64,000 bases of DNA from Sphingomonas bacterium. GTDB lineage: Bacteria; Pseudomonadota; Alphaproteobacteria; Sphingomonadales; Sphingomonadaceae. Where the stretch lies: positions 62,001-126,000 of the forward strand of contig NZ_JAQGKZ010000080.1 in NCBI RefSeq assembly GCF_028289855.1. The letters run 5' to 3'. Positions within the stretch are counted from its first letter, which is position 1; each line of letters begins with the position of its first letter. This document shows, piece by piece, positions 41,698-50,450 of this stretch. Below the pieces are notes generated by a model, which saw only the letters and a program-made list of their open reading frames with translations, made no database searches and was not told the origin of the DNA. Position numbers and translations under genes: made by a program.

Positions 41698-42939
41698 TTA
41701 TGCCAGACTTCCGGTAATCACATAGCGGCGGAGATGATCGAGCCGCTTGCGCCCACCCGCCAGCGCGCGCGTGTGGAATTGCTTGCGGCGGCGCCAGTCG
41801 CGCGGCGCGAGGTCGGCGATCGCGAGCCAGGCAAGCGCGTCGGCGGCGCGGCTCGCGGGTTCGGCGGCGGTGCGGGCGAGTTCGATATCGTACGGCGCGA
41901 AATAGGCGGGCGGGCCCTGATGCTCGTCGAGGAAAGCGCGCGCGCGGTCGATGCTCCAGCCATCGAGGTGCAGCCCCATGTCCATTCGCGCGCGCGCGGC
42001 GCGGAATAGCAGCCAGTGGAGGTGGCCGATCAGCCTGAGCGCATCGCCATCGTACGCGCCCTCGGCCGCGGCGAGCTGTTCGGCATAGACGCCCCAGCCC
42101 TCGACGAACGCTGCAGCATAATCGGCACGCAACGGGTGCATCCCGGCGGCGGCCTCGATCGGCAGCTGGACGAGGTGGCCGGGTACGAGCTCGTGCGCGA
42201 CGACGCTGCCCAGCGTCCAGCTCGGGCGGCGGCGAATGTCTTTCAGATCGACAATGTACCCGCCGGGTCTGCCCGGTTCGGGGAGGATGCGCTTTCCCGC
42301 CGGTTCGTCGGCGCGCGCCGGCCGGCTGACCGCGACCTCGAGGCACCAGGCGGGCACGGTATCGAAGGCAACCGGCACCTGCGTGCGCCGCGCGGCGAGC
42401 ATCCGGTTCATGTCGGCGACGGCACGGTCGCGGCCCGCGTCGCTGTCGGGATAGAGGAAGCGCTCGTCCGCCATCAACGCGGTCAGCCGCGTGCCGACGC
42501 TGCCGTCGCGACGGCCAATCGCGCGCAACGCTGCATCGGCACGCGCGGTCAGCGTCACCAGCGCGGCACCGAGTTGCCTTCTGGCGTCGTTGGTACCGAC
42601 ATCGCCGAGCCGCCGCTTGAGCAGTAGTCGGTAATAAACCGGCCGTTCCGGCATGGGAATCGCGGCGATCGTCTTCGCACCGGGAAAGCGGCGCGCGATC
42701 TCCGCATCGACCGCCAGCCCCGCGCGGATCGTCAGCAAGTCGAGCTGCGGCGATAACGACAGTCTGGCGGGGTCGAGCCCGGCCAGGGCGTCCAGCTTTG
42801 CGGCGGGATCGCCCTCTTTCGGAAGGGCGTCGAGCGCCACCTTGAGCCGCGCATCGTCGTTTGCCGCCAACGCTGCCGTTGGCACCGCCAGCATCGCCGC
42901 GCCGGCGGCCAATGCCTGCCGCCGCGAGAGCGTGATCAT
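41698..42939 (-). CDS. DUF885 family protein (metallopeptidase-like), Tat-type signal
   Basis: A 413-residue exported protein with a twin-arginine-like leader (SRRQALAAGAAMLA). The motif HELVPGHLVQ at about 248-257 corresponds to the HExxPGHxxQ signature of DUF885, a family related to M32-like metallopeptidases; several members act on peptides or glycans. It is shorter than usual relatives (often near 550-600 residues). It overlaps the LamG-type gene by 4 bases (ATGA), so it belongs to the uronide operon, and its substrate is unknown. Confidence 0.8.
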   Translation of the reverse strand: MITLSRRQALAAGAAMLAVPTAALAANDDARLKVALDALPKEGDPAAKLDALAGLDPARLSLSPQLDLLTIRAGLAVDAEIARRFPGAKTIAAIPMPERPVYYRLLLKRRLGDVGTNDARRQLGAALVTLTARADAALRAIGRRDGSVGTRLTALMADERFLYPDSDAGRDRAVADMNRMLAARRTQVPVAFDTVPAWCLEVAVSRPARADEPAGKRILPEPGRPGGYIVDLKDIRRRPSWTLGSVVAHELVPGHLVQLPIEAAAGMHPLRADYAAAFVEGWGVYAEQLAAAEGAYDGDALRLIGHLHWLLFRAARARMDMGLHLDGWSIDRARAFLDEHQGPPAYFAPYDIELARTAAEPASRAADALAWLAIADLAPRDWRRRKQFHTRALAGGRKRLDHLRRYVITGSLA

Positions 42940-45900
42940 CCGCTCGCCGCCGCGAGCGGCACGCTGTTGTTGAGCCGAGTGACTTCCGCCGTGTCTCCGG
43001 GCAGCGCGATGCGAACCTGCACGCGTTTCAGCTCGATCCCGGCGGGAAGCTGCAGCCGGACCATCGCAGTCTTGGGCAACAGGTCGAGCGGCGCTTTGAG
43101 CGGGGTGATCGCTACGGTCGCGAGCACTTTGCCGTCGCTATCGACAAGCATCGCACTGCCGCCCGTCGTCGCAACAGAACCGAGGCTATGGACGGTCACC
43201 GACACGCTCCGCCCCTTCACGCTCACGTCGTCGCGACCGATGCCGAGGTCGGGGCGCTCGGCGACGGGCGTCCCCGCCTTGGTCAGCGTGAAATCGTACA
43301 CCGTCGTCGTGTGCGGGGCGAAGCTGACCTCGACCGGCGCGCTGCGTTCGAGCGTCACGATCGCGCGGCCGCTATCGGTATTGAGCGTCGCGCCGCCGTC
43401 ATTGCTCGTCGCATAGGTCATCGACCATTGCCCGGCGATGACGCTCCATCCGGTCATCGTCGCGCGCTGGGGCCGGTCGGTCGTGTTGTACGCGATCACG
43501 CGAAAATGGTCGGGCCGCGCATCGGGCAGCAGAATCGCGACTTGCTCACCCGCTTGCGGGTCGGCGAAGCGCCAGCTGACGACATGCCCCGGCCAGGTCT
43601 GGTTGCGCACCAGTGCCACGCCGCCGAGCCGTTCGCGTTGCAGGATGCTCATGTCGGACTCGACGCGGTCGGCCCACCAATGCCCTTCGGTCATCATGTA
43701 CAGCCGCTGCGCCTTGGTCGCGATCGACCCGGCCTGGATGTCGGCCAGCAGCGAAACGTCGCCGCCACTGCTCCAGGAGGCGTAGTGCGCGAAGTCGCTG
43801 TCGCCGGGCTTGGCGAGCAGCGCCTTGCGCCATGCCTCGCCCATCGGCGCGATTGCGAAGACGTTGTCGTTGAGTTCGCTCAGCGACCCCGGCCCCGCTT
43901 TCGAAACGCGCGCCTCGATCGGGCGGAGGTATTTGACGTTGCCGGTAAAGCGATACGCCGCCCAGCTCGACTGGAGCGGCGTGGTGAGCCCGCCGCCGTC
44001 GCCCGCACGCTCCGCATCGGTGCGCCAGTTGATTTCGTTGGGGAAGCTCCACACCCCGTCGGCGCCCTGCTTGCCGTGCGCCAGCCAGCCGTCGATCACC
44101 CCGATGACCAGTCCTCTCGCCGCCGGGTTGCCGTTGTACAGCCCGACCAGCATCGGCGCGTGCATCACAGTGAAGCTGTACGGCTTCTGCCACTCCCACG
44201 CGCCTTCGCGGTAGATCTTGCGCCCGCCATACCAGTTGCTGACGAAGTGCATGTGGCCCTGCGCGTTGACCAGCAGCACGCGCTGCAGGCCGCGGACGGT
44301 GTCCATCAGCCGCTCGATCGCGCGCGGCTCGCCCCAATTGAGGTAGAGCCGCTCGGCATCGCTGTTGAGGCCTTCCTCATAGGCATGGAGCTCGTCGGTG
44401 GTAATCGTGCCGAGCCCGTTGGTGCGCATCCCGTTCTTGTAGACCGCGTCAGACAGCGCGGTGAGCGACGCGTTCACCTTGTCGGATTCGATCCCCATCA
44501 GAGCGAGGCCCGGCCATTGCTCGGTCAAGTCGGTGTCGTCCGAAATCCCCCCGCCGAAATCGCCGTACGGCACCTGGCGATTATCGATCCACCAATCGAC
44601 GAACCGCTTCGACAGCTTCAAATCCTCGAGCTGGCGGAACGCCCATAGCGGCACGCCGGGTGGCGGAGTCGGTTGGACGAACGCAGGCATGTTTTCGGGG
44701 CGATAATTGATGTCGGCCCAATAGGCGCGCGCGAGCACGTTGTCGGGATCGACCCGGAGCAAATCGCTGATGTCCGCGAACGCGCGAGCGTAGAGCGATG
44801 CACGCTTCGATGCCGTATGCTCCTCGACCAGAAAGCCCCAATTGTCCTTCACCTGGTTGAAGCGGTCGGCGATGTGTTCCTTCAACGCCTCGGCACGCGG
44901 CTTGAACACCAAACGGATTTTCGCGCCGTTCAGGCTTTCGGCATTGAAGTCGGGCGCGGCGGAAGCGACCGTCAGGTACAGGCTGTCGGGCGGCAGGATG
45001 CGGTCGCGCAGGTCGAGCCACAGGGTCCGCGCTTCGCCGGGCTTCACCGATACCGACACGTCGATCATGTCGCGGCCCGGCCAGATCGGGTCCTTGACCC
45101 TTATGTTGAGCGCGATCAACCCCTTTGCATCGGGTGTCGCTTTGAGCGCGGGGATATCGATCGCGATACCATCGAGCCCGTCGTGGATGTTCTGCCAGCC
45201 ATAATCGAACGCACGCGCAATCGGTTTGTCGGCATACGCGTCGCCGAAGCTTGCCGGGATCAGCATGTGGACGATCGGCGCATCGCCCTTAGGCCGCTCG
45301 ATCGTGCCGCTACCACCGGCGGCGCCCGCCCCGACCGCAGCCTTGATCCCGGAAGACGGCATCGCGAGCACTGTCGCGCGCTCGTCGGGGGCGTAGCGCC
45401 CGGCGATGAACGCATTGAGCGAATCGAGCGCGGCCATGCGCGGCGCGAGGCTCGAATCGACCGTGTAGGACAGCTTGAAACTGCCCGTGGGTTCGCTGCC
45501 GACGCCGACATCATAGGCCCACAGTTCCTGGATCGGCTGTTCCTGCATTGTGTTGACGAAGCTGATCGTGCCGCCGGTGCGTTCGGGGAAACTGTCGATG
45601 CTGCGCGCGACGCCAGCCGGTCGCTTGGCAATGGGCGATCCATTCCACAGCAGCGAACCGTACGCCGCGCCGCGCAGTTCGACGCGATTGACTTTCTCGC
45701 CCGCCGGCACGGTTAGGTCATAGCGCTTGCCGCCTTCGACATAGACGTTCCAGTCGGGCAGTTCGAAATAATCGTCGCGCCCGGGTAGCCGCGAGCGGTT
45801 GTAGACGCCGGGCCAGGTCGTCTCGGCGATCCCATCGACGCCCTTCCACATCCATTCCTTGAGGTCCTTCGCGTCGGCGAACTCAACTTTGCGGATGCGG

Positions 45901-46742
45901 GTGACGGCGTCGGTGAGCAGCGGCGGCGCGCCGCGGTCCCAGCCGTAGCGATGCAGCCAGGCGGCGCGGCGCGCGGCGGCGTCGGGCGCGGACGCCGCGC
46001 CGGGATCGCGCTTGTCGGCGAGCGCGGCGACATCGCTCGCGCCGAGCATGTGGTCGTACACCCGGATCTCATCAACATCGCTGCCGCGCATGAAGTGATA
46101 GCGGCTCTGCACCTGGTGGGGCGACATGACGCGCCCGGCGAGCCCGAACTGGTCGAGCCCCGAATCGAGATCGGCCCTCTGATCCTTGCGCGCGACGAGC
46201 TTGCCGTCGATGTAGAGCTGCGCCCCGACCGTCTCGTCCCAGCCGAATGCGATGTGATGCCACGCGTCGGGCGCGGGCAACGTCGGCATCGCCCACGACA
46301 CGCGGACGCGCGACAGGTTGTTATCGGTGACGAAGGCGTCGAAGCCGTGGCCGTTCCAGTCCACACGCAGGAACGCCATGTCCCAGCTCGAATGGTCGGC
46401 GAACCCGGCGCGGAAGATCGCGAACGGTGCCTCGCCGACTGGATCGCGCGAGCGCCAGAAAAACGATAACGTGCCGCGCTCGGCGCGCATGTTGCCCGGC
46501 GCCTTCCACGCGACATAGCCGTCATCGGCCCAGCGCGCCGCGCCGCCGATCGCGCCGTCGGGAACGACGCTCACACCGCTGCGGAAATTGGGGACGGCGT
46601 CGCCGCCCGCGACTTCGGCGGTCAGGCTCTTGTCGGCCGACATGCGGAACAGCGGGCCGGAATTGTCCTGCGCCGCGGCGAGCGGCCAAGCGATCGTCGT
46701 GGCGGCAAGGACGAGCAAGGTGATCAGACTGGGGCGGCGCAC
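42936..46742 (-). CDS. Large exported LamG-type protein, candidate polysaccharide lyase or hydrolase
   Basis: A 1268-residue secreted protein. It starts at GTG 46742 behind GGGAGAG with a signal peptide (cleavage near AAAQD). Residues about 40-240 resemble a LamG/concanavalin-like jelly-roll (FAFVTDNN, WHHIAFGWDETVGAQLYIDG). The centre contains a beta-rich region and, from about 690 to 1000, a helical part with acidic/aromatic motifs (YGDFGGGISDDTDLTEQWPG, HFVSNWYGGRKIY, HAPMLVGLYNG) suggestive of an alpha/alpha-toroid catalytic module; the C-terminal 150 residues are beta-sandwich-like. I do not recognise the enzyme family. It lies downstream of the hexuronate transporter, so a polyuronide-cleaving role is the likeliest guess. 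Confidence 0.72.
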   Translation of the reverse strand: MRRPSLITLLVLAATTIAWPLAAAQDNSGPLFRMSADKSLTAEVAGGDAVPNFRSGVSVVPDGAIGGAARWADDGYVAWKAPGNMRAERGTLSFFWRSRDPVGEAPFAIFRAGFADHSSWDMAFLRVDWNGHGFDAFVTDNNLSRVRVSWAMPTLPAPDAWHHIAFGWDETVGAQLYIDGKLVARKDQRADLDSGLDQFGLAGRVMSPHQVQSRYHFMRGSDVDEIRVYDHMLGASDVAALADKRDPGAASAPDAAARRAAWLHRYGWDRGAPPLLTDAVTRIRKVEFADAKDLKEWMWKGVDGIAETTWPGVYNRSRLPGRDDYFELPDWNVYVEGGKRYDLTVPAGEKVNRVELRGAAYGSLLWNGSPIAKRPAGVARSIDSFPERTGGTISFVNTMQEQPIQELWAYDVGVGSEPTGSFKLSYTVDSSLAPRMAALDSLNAFIAGRYAPDERATVLAMPSSGIKAAVGAGAAGGSGTIERPKGDAPIVHMLIPASFGDAYADKPIARAFDYGWQNIHDGLDGIAIDIPALKATPDAKGLIALNIRVKDPIWPGRDMIDVSVSVKPGEARTLWLDLRDRILPPDSLYLTVASAAPDFNAESLNGAKIRLVFKPRAEALKEHIADRFNQVKDNWGFLVEEHTASKRASLYARAFADISDLLRVDPDNVLARAYWADINYRPENMPAFVQPTPPPGVPLWAFRQLEDLKLSKRFVDWWIDNRQVPYGDFGGGISDDTDLTEQWPGLALMGIESDKVNASLTALSDAVYKNGMRTNGLGTITTDELHAYEEGLNSDAERLYLNWGEPRAIERLMDTVRGLQRVLLVNAQGHMHFVSNWYGGRKIYREGAWEWQKPYSFTVMHAPMLVGLYNGNPAARGLVIGVIDGWLAHGKQGADGVWSFPNEINWRTDAERAGDGGGLTTPLQSSWAAYRFTGNVKYLRPIEARVSKAGPGSLSELNDNVFAIAPMGEAWRKALLAKPGDSDFAHYASWSSGGDVSLLADIQAGSIATKAQRLYMMTEGHWWADRVESDMSILQRERLGGVALVRNQTWPGHVVSWRFADPQAGEQVAILLPDARPDHFRVIAYNTTDRPQRATMTGWSVIAGQWSMTYATSNDGGATLNTDSGRAIVTLERSAPVEVSFAPHTTTVYDFTLTKAGTPVAERPDLGIGRDDVSVKGRSVSVTVHSLGSVATTGGSAMLVDSDGKVLATVAITPLKAPLDLLPKTAMVRLQLPAGIELKRVQVRIALPGDTAEVTRLNNSVPLAAASG

Positions 46743-46799
46743 GTCAGACTCTCCCGGACAACTTGCTCAGATCGCAATACTATCGGCTGCTCCGCCGGG

Positions 46800-48110
46800 T
46801 TATTTGACGTCGGTTCGCGCCAGTTTCGGCGACAGCAGGTGGATCGACAGCAAGGCCAGGAAATAGGCGGCGCCCGCCGCGATGAACAACGGTGTATAGC
46901 TACCCAGCGCGGTCAGGACCTGGCCGATATAGGTGGTGAACACCATCCCGCCGACCGCGCCCAGCGTACCGCCGATCCCGATCACCGACCCCACCGCATA
47001 GCGCGGCACCAAGTCGGACGGCAGCGTGTAGAGCGTCGCCGAAAAGGCCTGATGCGCCGCCGCCGCGACGCCGATGATGGCGACGCTGACCCACAGATTG
47101 TCGAGCTGAGTCACGAACATCACCGGCAGTACGAACAAGGCGGCGATCAGCATCGTCAGCTTGCGCGCCTTGTTGACGGTCATCCCCGCTTTCATGAAAC
47201 GGCCCGACGTCCAGCCGCCGGCGACGCTGCCGGCGTCCGAGATCAGATAGATCGCCGCCAGCGCCAACGCGCCCGCGGGTGTCGCCCATGACGTCAGGTT
47301 AAGGTGGTATTGCTTGCCCAGATAGCTGGGCAGCCAGAACAGATAGAACCACCAGATCGGGTCGATGAAGAACTTGCCGAGTGCAAAGGCCCAGGTTTCG
47401 GGCAGCAGCAGAAGCTTGGTCCACAGACCCTTTGGCTTGACTACAGGGTCGGCCGGATCCTGCGTGATGTGCGCTAGCTCAGCCCCGCCCACCTTGGGAT
47501 TACCGCGCGGGCTGTCGCGAAAGATGACGAGCCAAGCGATCAGCCACGCGACGCCGAATATGCCGGTCACGACGAAGGTCATCCGCCAGCCGATCGCGGG
47601 GACCATCGCCCAGATCAGCAGCGGGGTCAGGATCGCACCGACATTCGATCCGGCGTTGAACAGCCCGATCGCAAACGCGCGCTCCTTGGCGGGAAACCAG
47701 TCGGCGACCGCTTTGACGCCGGCCGGGAAATTGCCCGATTCGCCGATACCCAAGCCAAAGCGCGCCATGGCGAACTGGGTAACGCTATGCACCCCGCCAT
47801 GCGCGACGTGCGCGATGGTCCAAATCACGACCGCGATCGCATAGCCGAAGCGCGCGCCGATCGCGTCGACGATCTTGCCGAAGCCCAGATACCCGATCGC
47901 GTAGGCCAGCTGAAAATAGAAGACGATGTCCGAATAGTCCTTCTCGGACCATTTGAGCTCGATCGCCAAATCGGGTTTGAGCACCGCGATCATCTGGCGG
48001 TCGACATAATTGATCGCGGTCGCGGCAAACAGCAGCCCGACGATCACCCACCGGTAACGCCCGATCCTTGATCCGCTCGGATCGACTTCCGAAACGCCGG
48101 TTGCCGCCAT
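46800..48110 (-). CDS. exuT: MFS hexuronate transporter (ExuT-like)
   Basis: A 436-residue major facilitator protein with about 12 membrane helices. It fits the anion:cation symporter subfamily: NYVDRQMIAVLKPDL in helix 1, the GFGKIVDAIGARFGY loop 2-3 motif and GIGESGNFPAGVKAVADWFP in helix 4. ExuT imports galacturonate and glucuronate. The start at 48110 (MAATGVSEV) has GGAGAG a few bases upstream; sequence further upstream is low-complexity. It follows the hydratase gene by 23 bases and precedes the LamG gene by 57. Other organic acids transported by this subfamily cannot be ruled out. Confidence 0.85.
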   Translation of the reverse strand: MAATGVSEVDPSGSRIGRYRWVIVGLLFAATAINYVDRQMIAVLKPDLAIELKWSEKDYSDIVFYFQLAYAIGYLGFGKIVDAIGARFGYAIAVVIWTIAHVAHGGVHSVTQFAMARFGLGIGESGNFPAGVKAVADWFPAKERAFAIGLFNAGSNVGAILTPLLIWAMVPAIGWRMTFVVTGIFGVAWLIAWLVIFRDSPRGNPKVGGAELAHITQDPADPVVKPKGLWTKLLLLPETWAFALGKFFIDPIWWFYLFWLPSYLGKQYHLNLTSWATPAGALALAAIYLISDAGSVAGGWTSGRFMKAGMTVNKARKLTMLIAALFVLPVMFVTQLDNLWVSVAIIGVAAAAHQAFSATLYTLPSDLVPRYAVGSVIGIGGTLGAVGGMVFTTYIGQVLTALGSYTPLFIAAGAAYFLALLSIHLLSPKLARTDVK

Positions 48111-48133
48111 CGTCACTCTCCCGATTGAGCCTC

Positions 48134-48928
48134 TTAGCGGGCCTCGATCACGCAATCGACCGTCAAGCGGCCATCGAACCTTGCCTCGACGCGGTCGCCG
48201 ATCGCGACCGGGTGAACCCCGGTGACCGCGCCGGTCGAAATCCACTGGCCGGGCGCGAGCGGAATGCCGCGCGCCGCCATCGCCTCGAACAGGAACCGCG
48301 CCGCGCCGAACGGCCCGTCGAGCATCGTCGCGGTGGTCGCCGCGCCGGCGCGTTCACCGTTGATCCGCAACTCGACCGGCCAGCTATCAAGATCGACCTC
48401 GTGCCACCCGTTGATCGGCGCGCCGACGACCAAGCCGTTGTTGTTGCCGAAATCGGAAATCGTGACGCTCGGCCCATGCTCGTTGATCCCGGGAAAGGGC
48501 GAGCTGGCAATCTCGATCCCGACATGCACCGCGTCGATCAGGCCGCGCGCCTCGTCGATCGTATATTCGGTTTTCGCCGGGTCGGGCGTCGCGCCGATCC
48601 GCAGCAGGAATTCGGCCTCGGCGGCGGCGAACCCGTCGCGAAACACCGGCATCGCCAGTTCCGCGCCATTGGCAGCCGCGACAGTGGTGGCGAAGATCGG
48701 GCCGGCAAGGCGATTCATCCCGTAAATCGGCGGATTGATGCGACCCACCTTCCACCCGGCGATCTTGCCGCCGGCCAGCGCGATCGCGGCGTCCTGCACG
48801 GCGTAAGCGTCGTCGAGCGCGGCGGGCATCGTGCCGGGATAATCGGGCAAGGCCGTGCCCGTCCGGCGCGCTTCGACGAACGACCGGGCGATCCGCGCGA
48901 TATTGTCGGTGTCGTTGCTCGACTGCAC
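48134..48928 (-). CDS. 2-keto-4-pentenoate hydratase-like protein (FAH family)
   Basis: A 264-residue protein of the fumarylacetoacetase/MhpD superfamily, which hydrates or decarboxylates 2-keto-enoic acids. Signatures are AGWKVGRIN near 58, EAEFLLRIG near 103 (acidic metal ligands) and an HVGIEIASS strand. Such enzymes usually need Mg2+ and act in aromatic meta-cleavage, which is not seen here; in a uronide operon the substrate may be a keto-deoxy sugar acid. The start is GTG at 48928, behind a GGGGAGGGG run. A regulator site (48981-48994) lies 53 bases upstream, so it leads the operon hydratase-exuT-LamG-DUF885. Confidence 0.78.
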   Translation of the reverse strand: MQSSNDTDNIARIARSFVEARRTGTALPDYPGTMPAALDDAYAVQDAAIALAGGKIAGWKVGRINPPIYGMNRLAGPIFATTVAAANGAELAMPVFRDGFAAAEAEFLLRIGATPDPAKTEYTIDEARGLIDAVHVGIEIASSPFPGINEHGPSVTISDFGNNNGLVVGAPINGWHEVDLDSWPVELRINGERAGAATTATMLDGPFGAARFLFEAMAARGIPLAPGQWISTGAVTGVHPVAIGDRVEARFDGRLTVDCVIEAR

Positions 48929-48980
48929 CCCGGAAAAATCCCCTCCCCGCCTTTGCTAGCGTCGTTCGCGAACGGCTAAA

Positions 48981-48994
48981 GGAAACCGGTGTCA
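48981..48994. promoter_or_regulatory. LacI-type operator, site A, upstream of hydratase operon
   Basis: GGAAACCGGTGTCA, with a perfect right half-site (GGTGTCA) and 5 of 7 matches in the left half of TGACACCGGTGTCA. It lies in the gap between uxuB and the hydratase gene, so it would control the operon that starts with the hydratase. Confidence 0.7.
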
Positions 48995-49013
48995 TTGACA
49001 AGTGGCCTTGCGA

Positions 49014-50450
49014 TCAGTTGACCGGCACGAACGCAAGTTCCTCGCGAAAAGCGCGTGTTGCCGCGATTTTCAGCGCGGCAATGAGCGCATCATCGCCAGC
49101 CACCTCCACAGGTAAGCCAAGGCCGACGTCGAGCAGCCGATCAACCACCATCGCCGGATCAGGTGTGTTCGCCGCTTCGACCAGCGCGACACTTGCCGGA
49201 TCGATGATCGGGGTGCCGTCGCGAACCCGGTGCATCAGGAACGCGACCCAGCACCCGAACGCCGCGACGACGTGAGCGGGCATCCGTCCCGCGCGGCGAT
49301 TGGCGATCAGCGTGTCGCCGAGCCGGTAGGGCAGCTTCTGTGATCCGTCCTGCGCGATCTGGTCGAGCCGGTGGACGATGGCCGGATTGCGAAAGCGTTG
49401 CAGCACCGCCGCGCGATAAGAGTCGAGGTCGAGCCCAAGAACAGCCGGCAGCATCGGCATGATATCCTCGCGGATCATCATATCGACGAAGCCGGCGAGA
49501 TCGGCGTCGGCCATCGCGTCGGCGACGCTGACATGGCCGTGCAGAAACCCGGCATAGGCCAAGGTCGAATGCGCGCCGTTGAGGATACGCAATTTGGCCT
49601 TCTCATAGCCCGCGACGTCGCCGGTGACGGTCGCGCCGACCGAAGCGAGGTCGGGGCCGATCGGCCCGATATCCTCGATCACCCATTGCACGAACGCCTC
49701 GCGCTGCACCGCTGCGCGGTCCTCGACGCCAAGTTCGGCGGCGACGTCGGCATAGAGCGCAGCGTCGCTCGCCGGGGTGATCGAATCGACCATCGTCGAT
49801 GGCCCGCGCACTTCGCCCCCGATCCAGTCGGCCAGTGCTGGATCACGTCGGCGCGCGAAGGCGGCCAGCGCGGCGTGGAGCTTGGCGCCATTCGACGCGA
49901 GGTTGTCGCACGGCATCGGCACGAATGGCGCAATGCCGCTGCCGCGCCGTGCCGCTAGCCCGGCGACGAGCCAGCCGACGATGCTGCGGGGGTCTGCAGG
50001 CGCGGCGAGATCGTGGACGATGTCGGGGTGACCCAAATCGAGCGTGCCGTCAGGCGCCAGGCAATAGCCCTTTTCGGTCACCGTCATCGTCACCAGCGCG
50101 ATTGCCGGATCGGCCAGTATCGCGAGCGTCGCCGCGCTGTCGCCAGGACCGAGAAATCGCGTGTGTGCGCTGATCACCTGAATCCGCGGATCGGCATCGC
50201 GCACCGCCAGCGCGTAGAGACCGTCCTGCGCGGCGAGCGCTTCGACCGTCCCAGCACTGCGCAGCGACACCGCCGCGATCCCCCAGCGCGGGTCGTGGTC
50301 GAGCAACCGATCGACATACGCCGCCTGATGCGCGCGATGAAACGCGCCGGGCCCGAAATGGACGATCCCGGTGCCGATCGCACCGCGATCGCGCGGCGCG
50401 GCGATGTTTTCGGGCAAGGCGTTAAGGCTAGCCTTCGATAGCCGAGTCAC
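49014..50450 (-). CDS. uxuB: Fructuronate reductase-like (mannitol dehydrogenase family)
   Basis: A 478-residue long-chain polyol dehydrogenase. Key features are IVHFGPGAFHRAHQAAY near 28 (the UxuB/mannitol dehydrogenase N-terminal signature), MTVTEKGYCLA, MPCDNLASNG, SITPASDA and the active-site region ILNGAHSTLAYAGFLHG with KLPYRLGDTL. UxuB reduces D-fructuronate to D-mannonate with NADH. The N-terminal signature differs from the UxaB (tagaturonate reductase) type, though the partner gene here is an altronate dehydratase. It starts with GTG at 50450 and overlaps the uxaA stop as GTGA. Confidence 0.88.
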   Translation of the reverse strand: MTRLSKASLNALPENIAAPRDRGAIGTGIVHFGPGAFHRAHQAAYVDRLLDHDPRWGIAAVSLRSAGTVEALAAQDGLYALAVRDADPRIQVISAHTRFLGPGDSAATLAILADPAIALVTMTVTEKGYCLAPDGTLDLGHPDIVHDLAAPADPRSIVGWLVAGLAARRGSGIAPFVPMPCDNLASNGAKLHAALAAFARRRDPALADWIGGEVRGPSTMVDSITPASDAALYADVAAELGVEDRAAVQREAFVQWVIEDIGPIGPDLASVGATVTGDVAGYEKAKLRILNGAHSTLAYAGFLHGHVSVADAMADADLAGFVDMMIREDIMPMLPAVLGLDLDSYRAAVLQRFRNPAIVHRLDQIAQDGSQKLPYRLGDTLIANRRAGRMPAHVVAAFGCWVAFLMHRVRDGTPIIDPASVALVEAANTPDPAMVVDRLLDVGLGLPVEVAGDDALIAALKIAATRAFREELAFVPVN

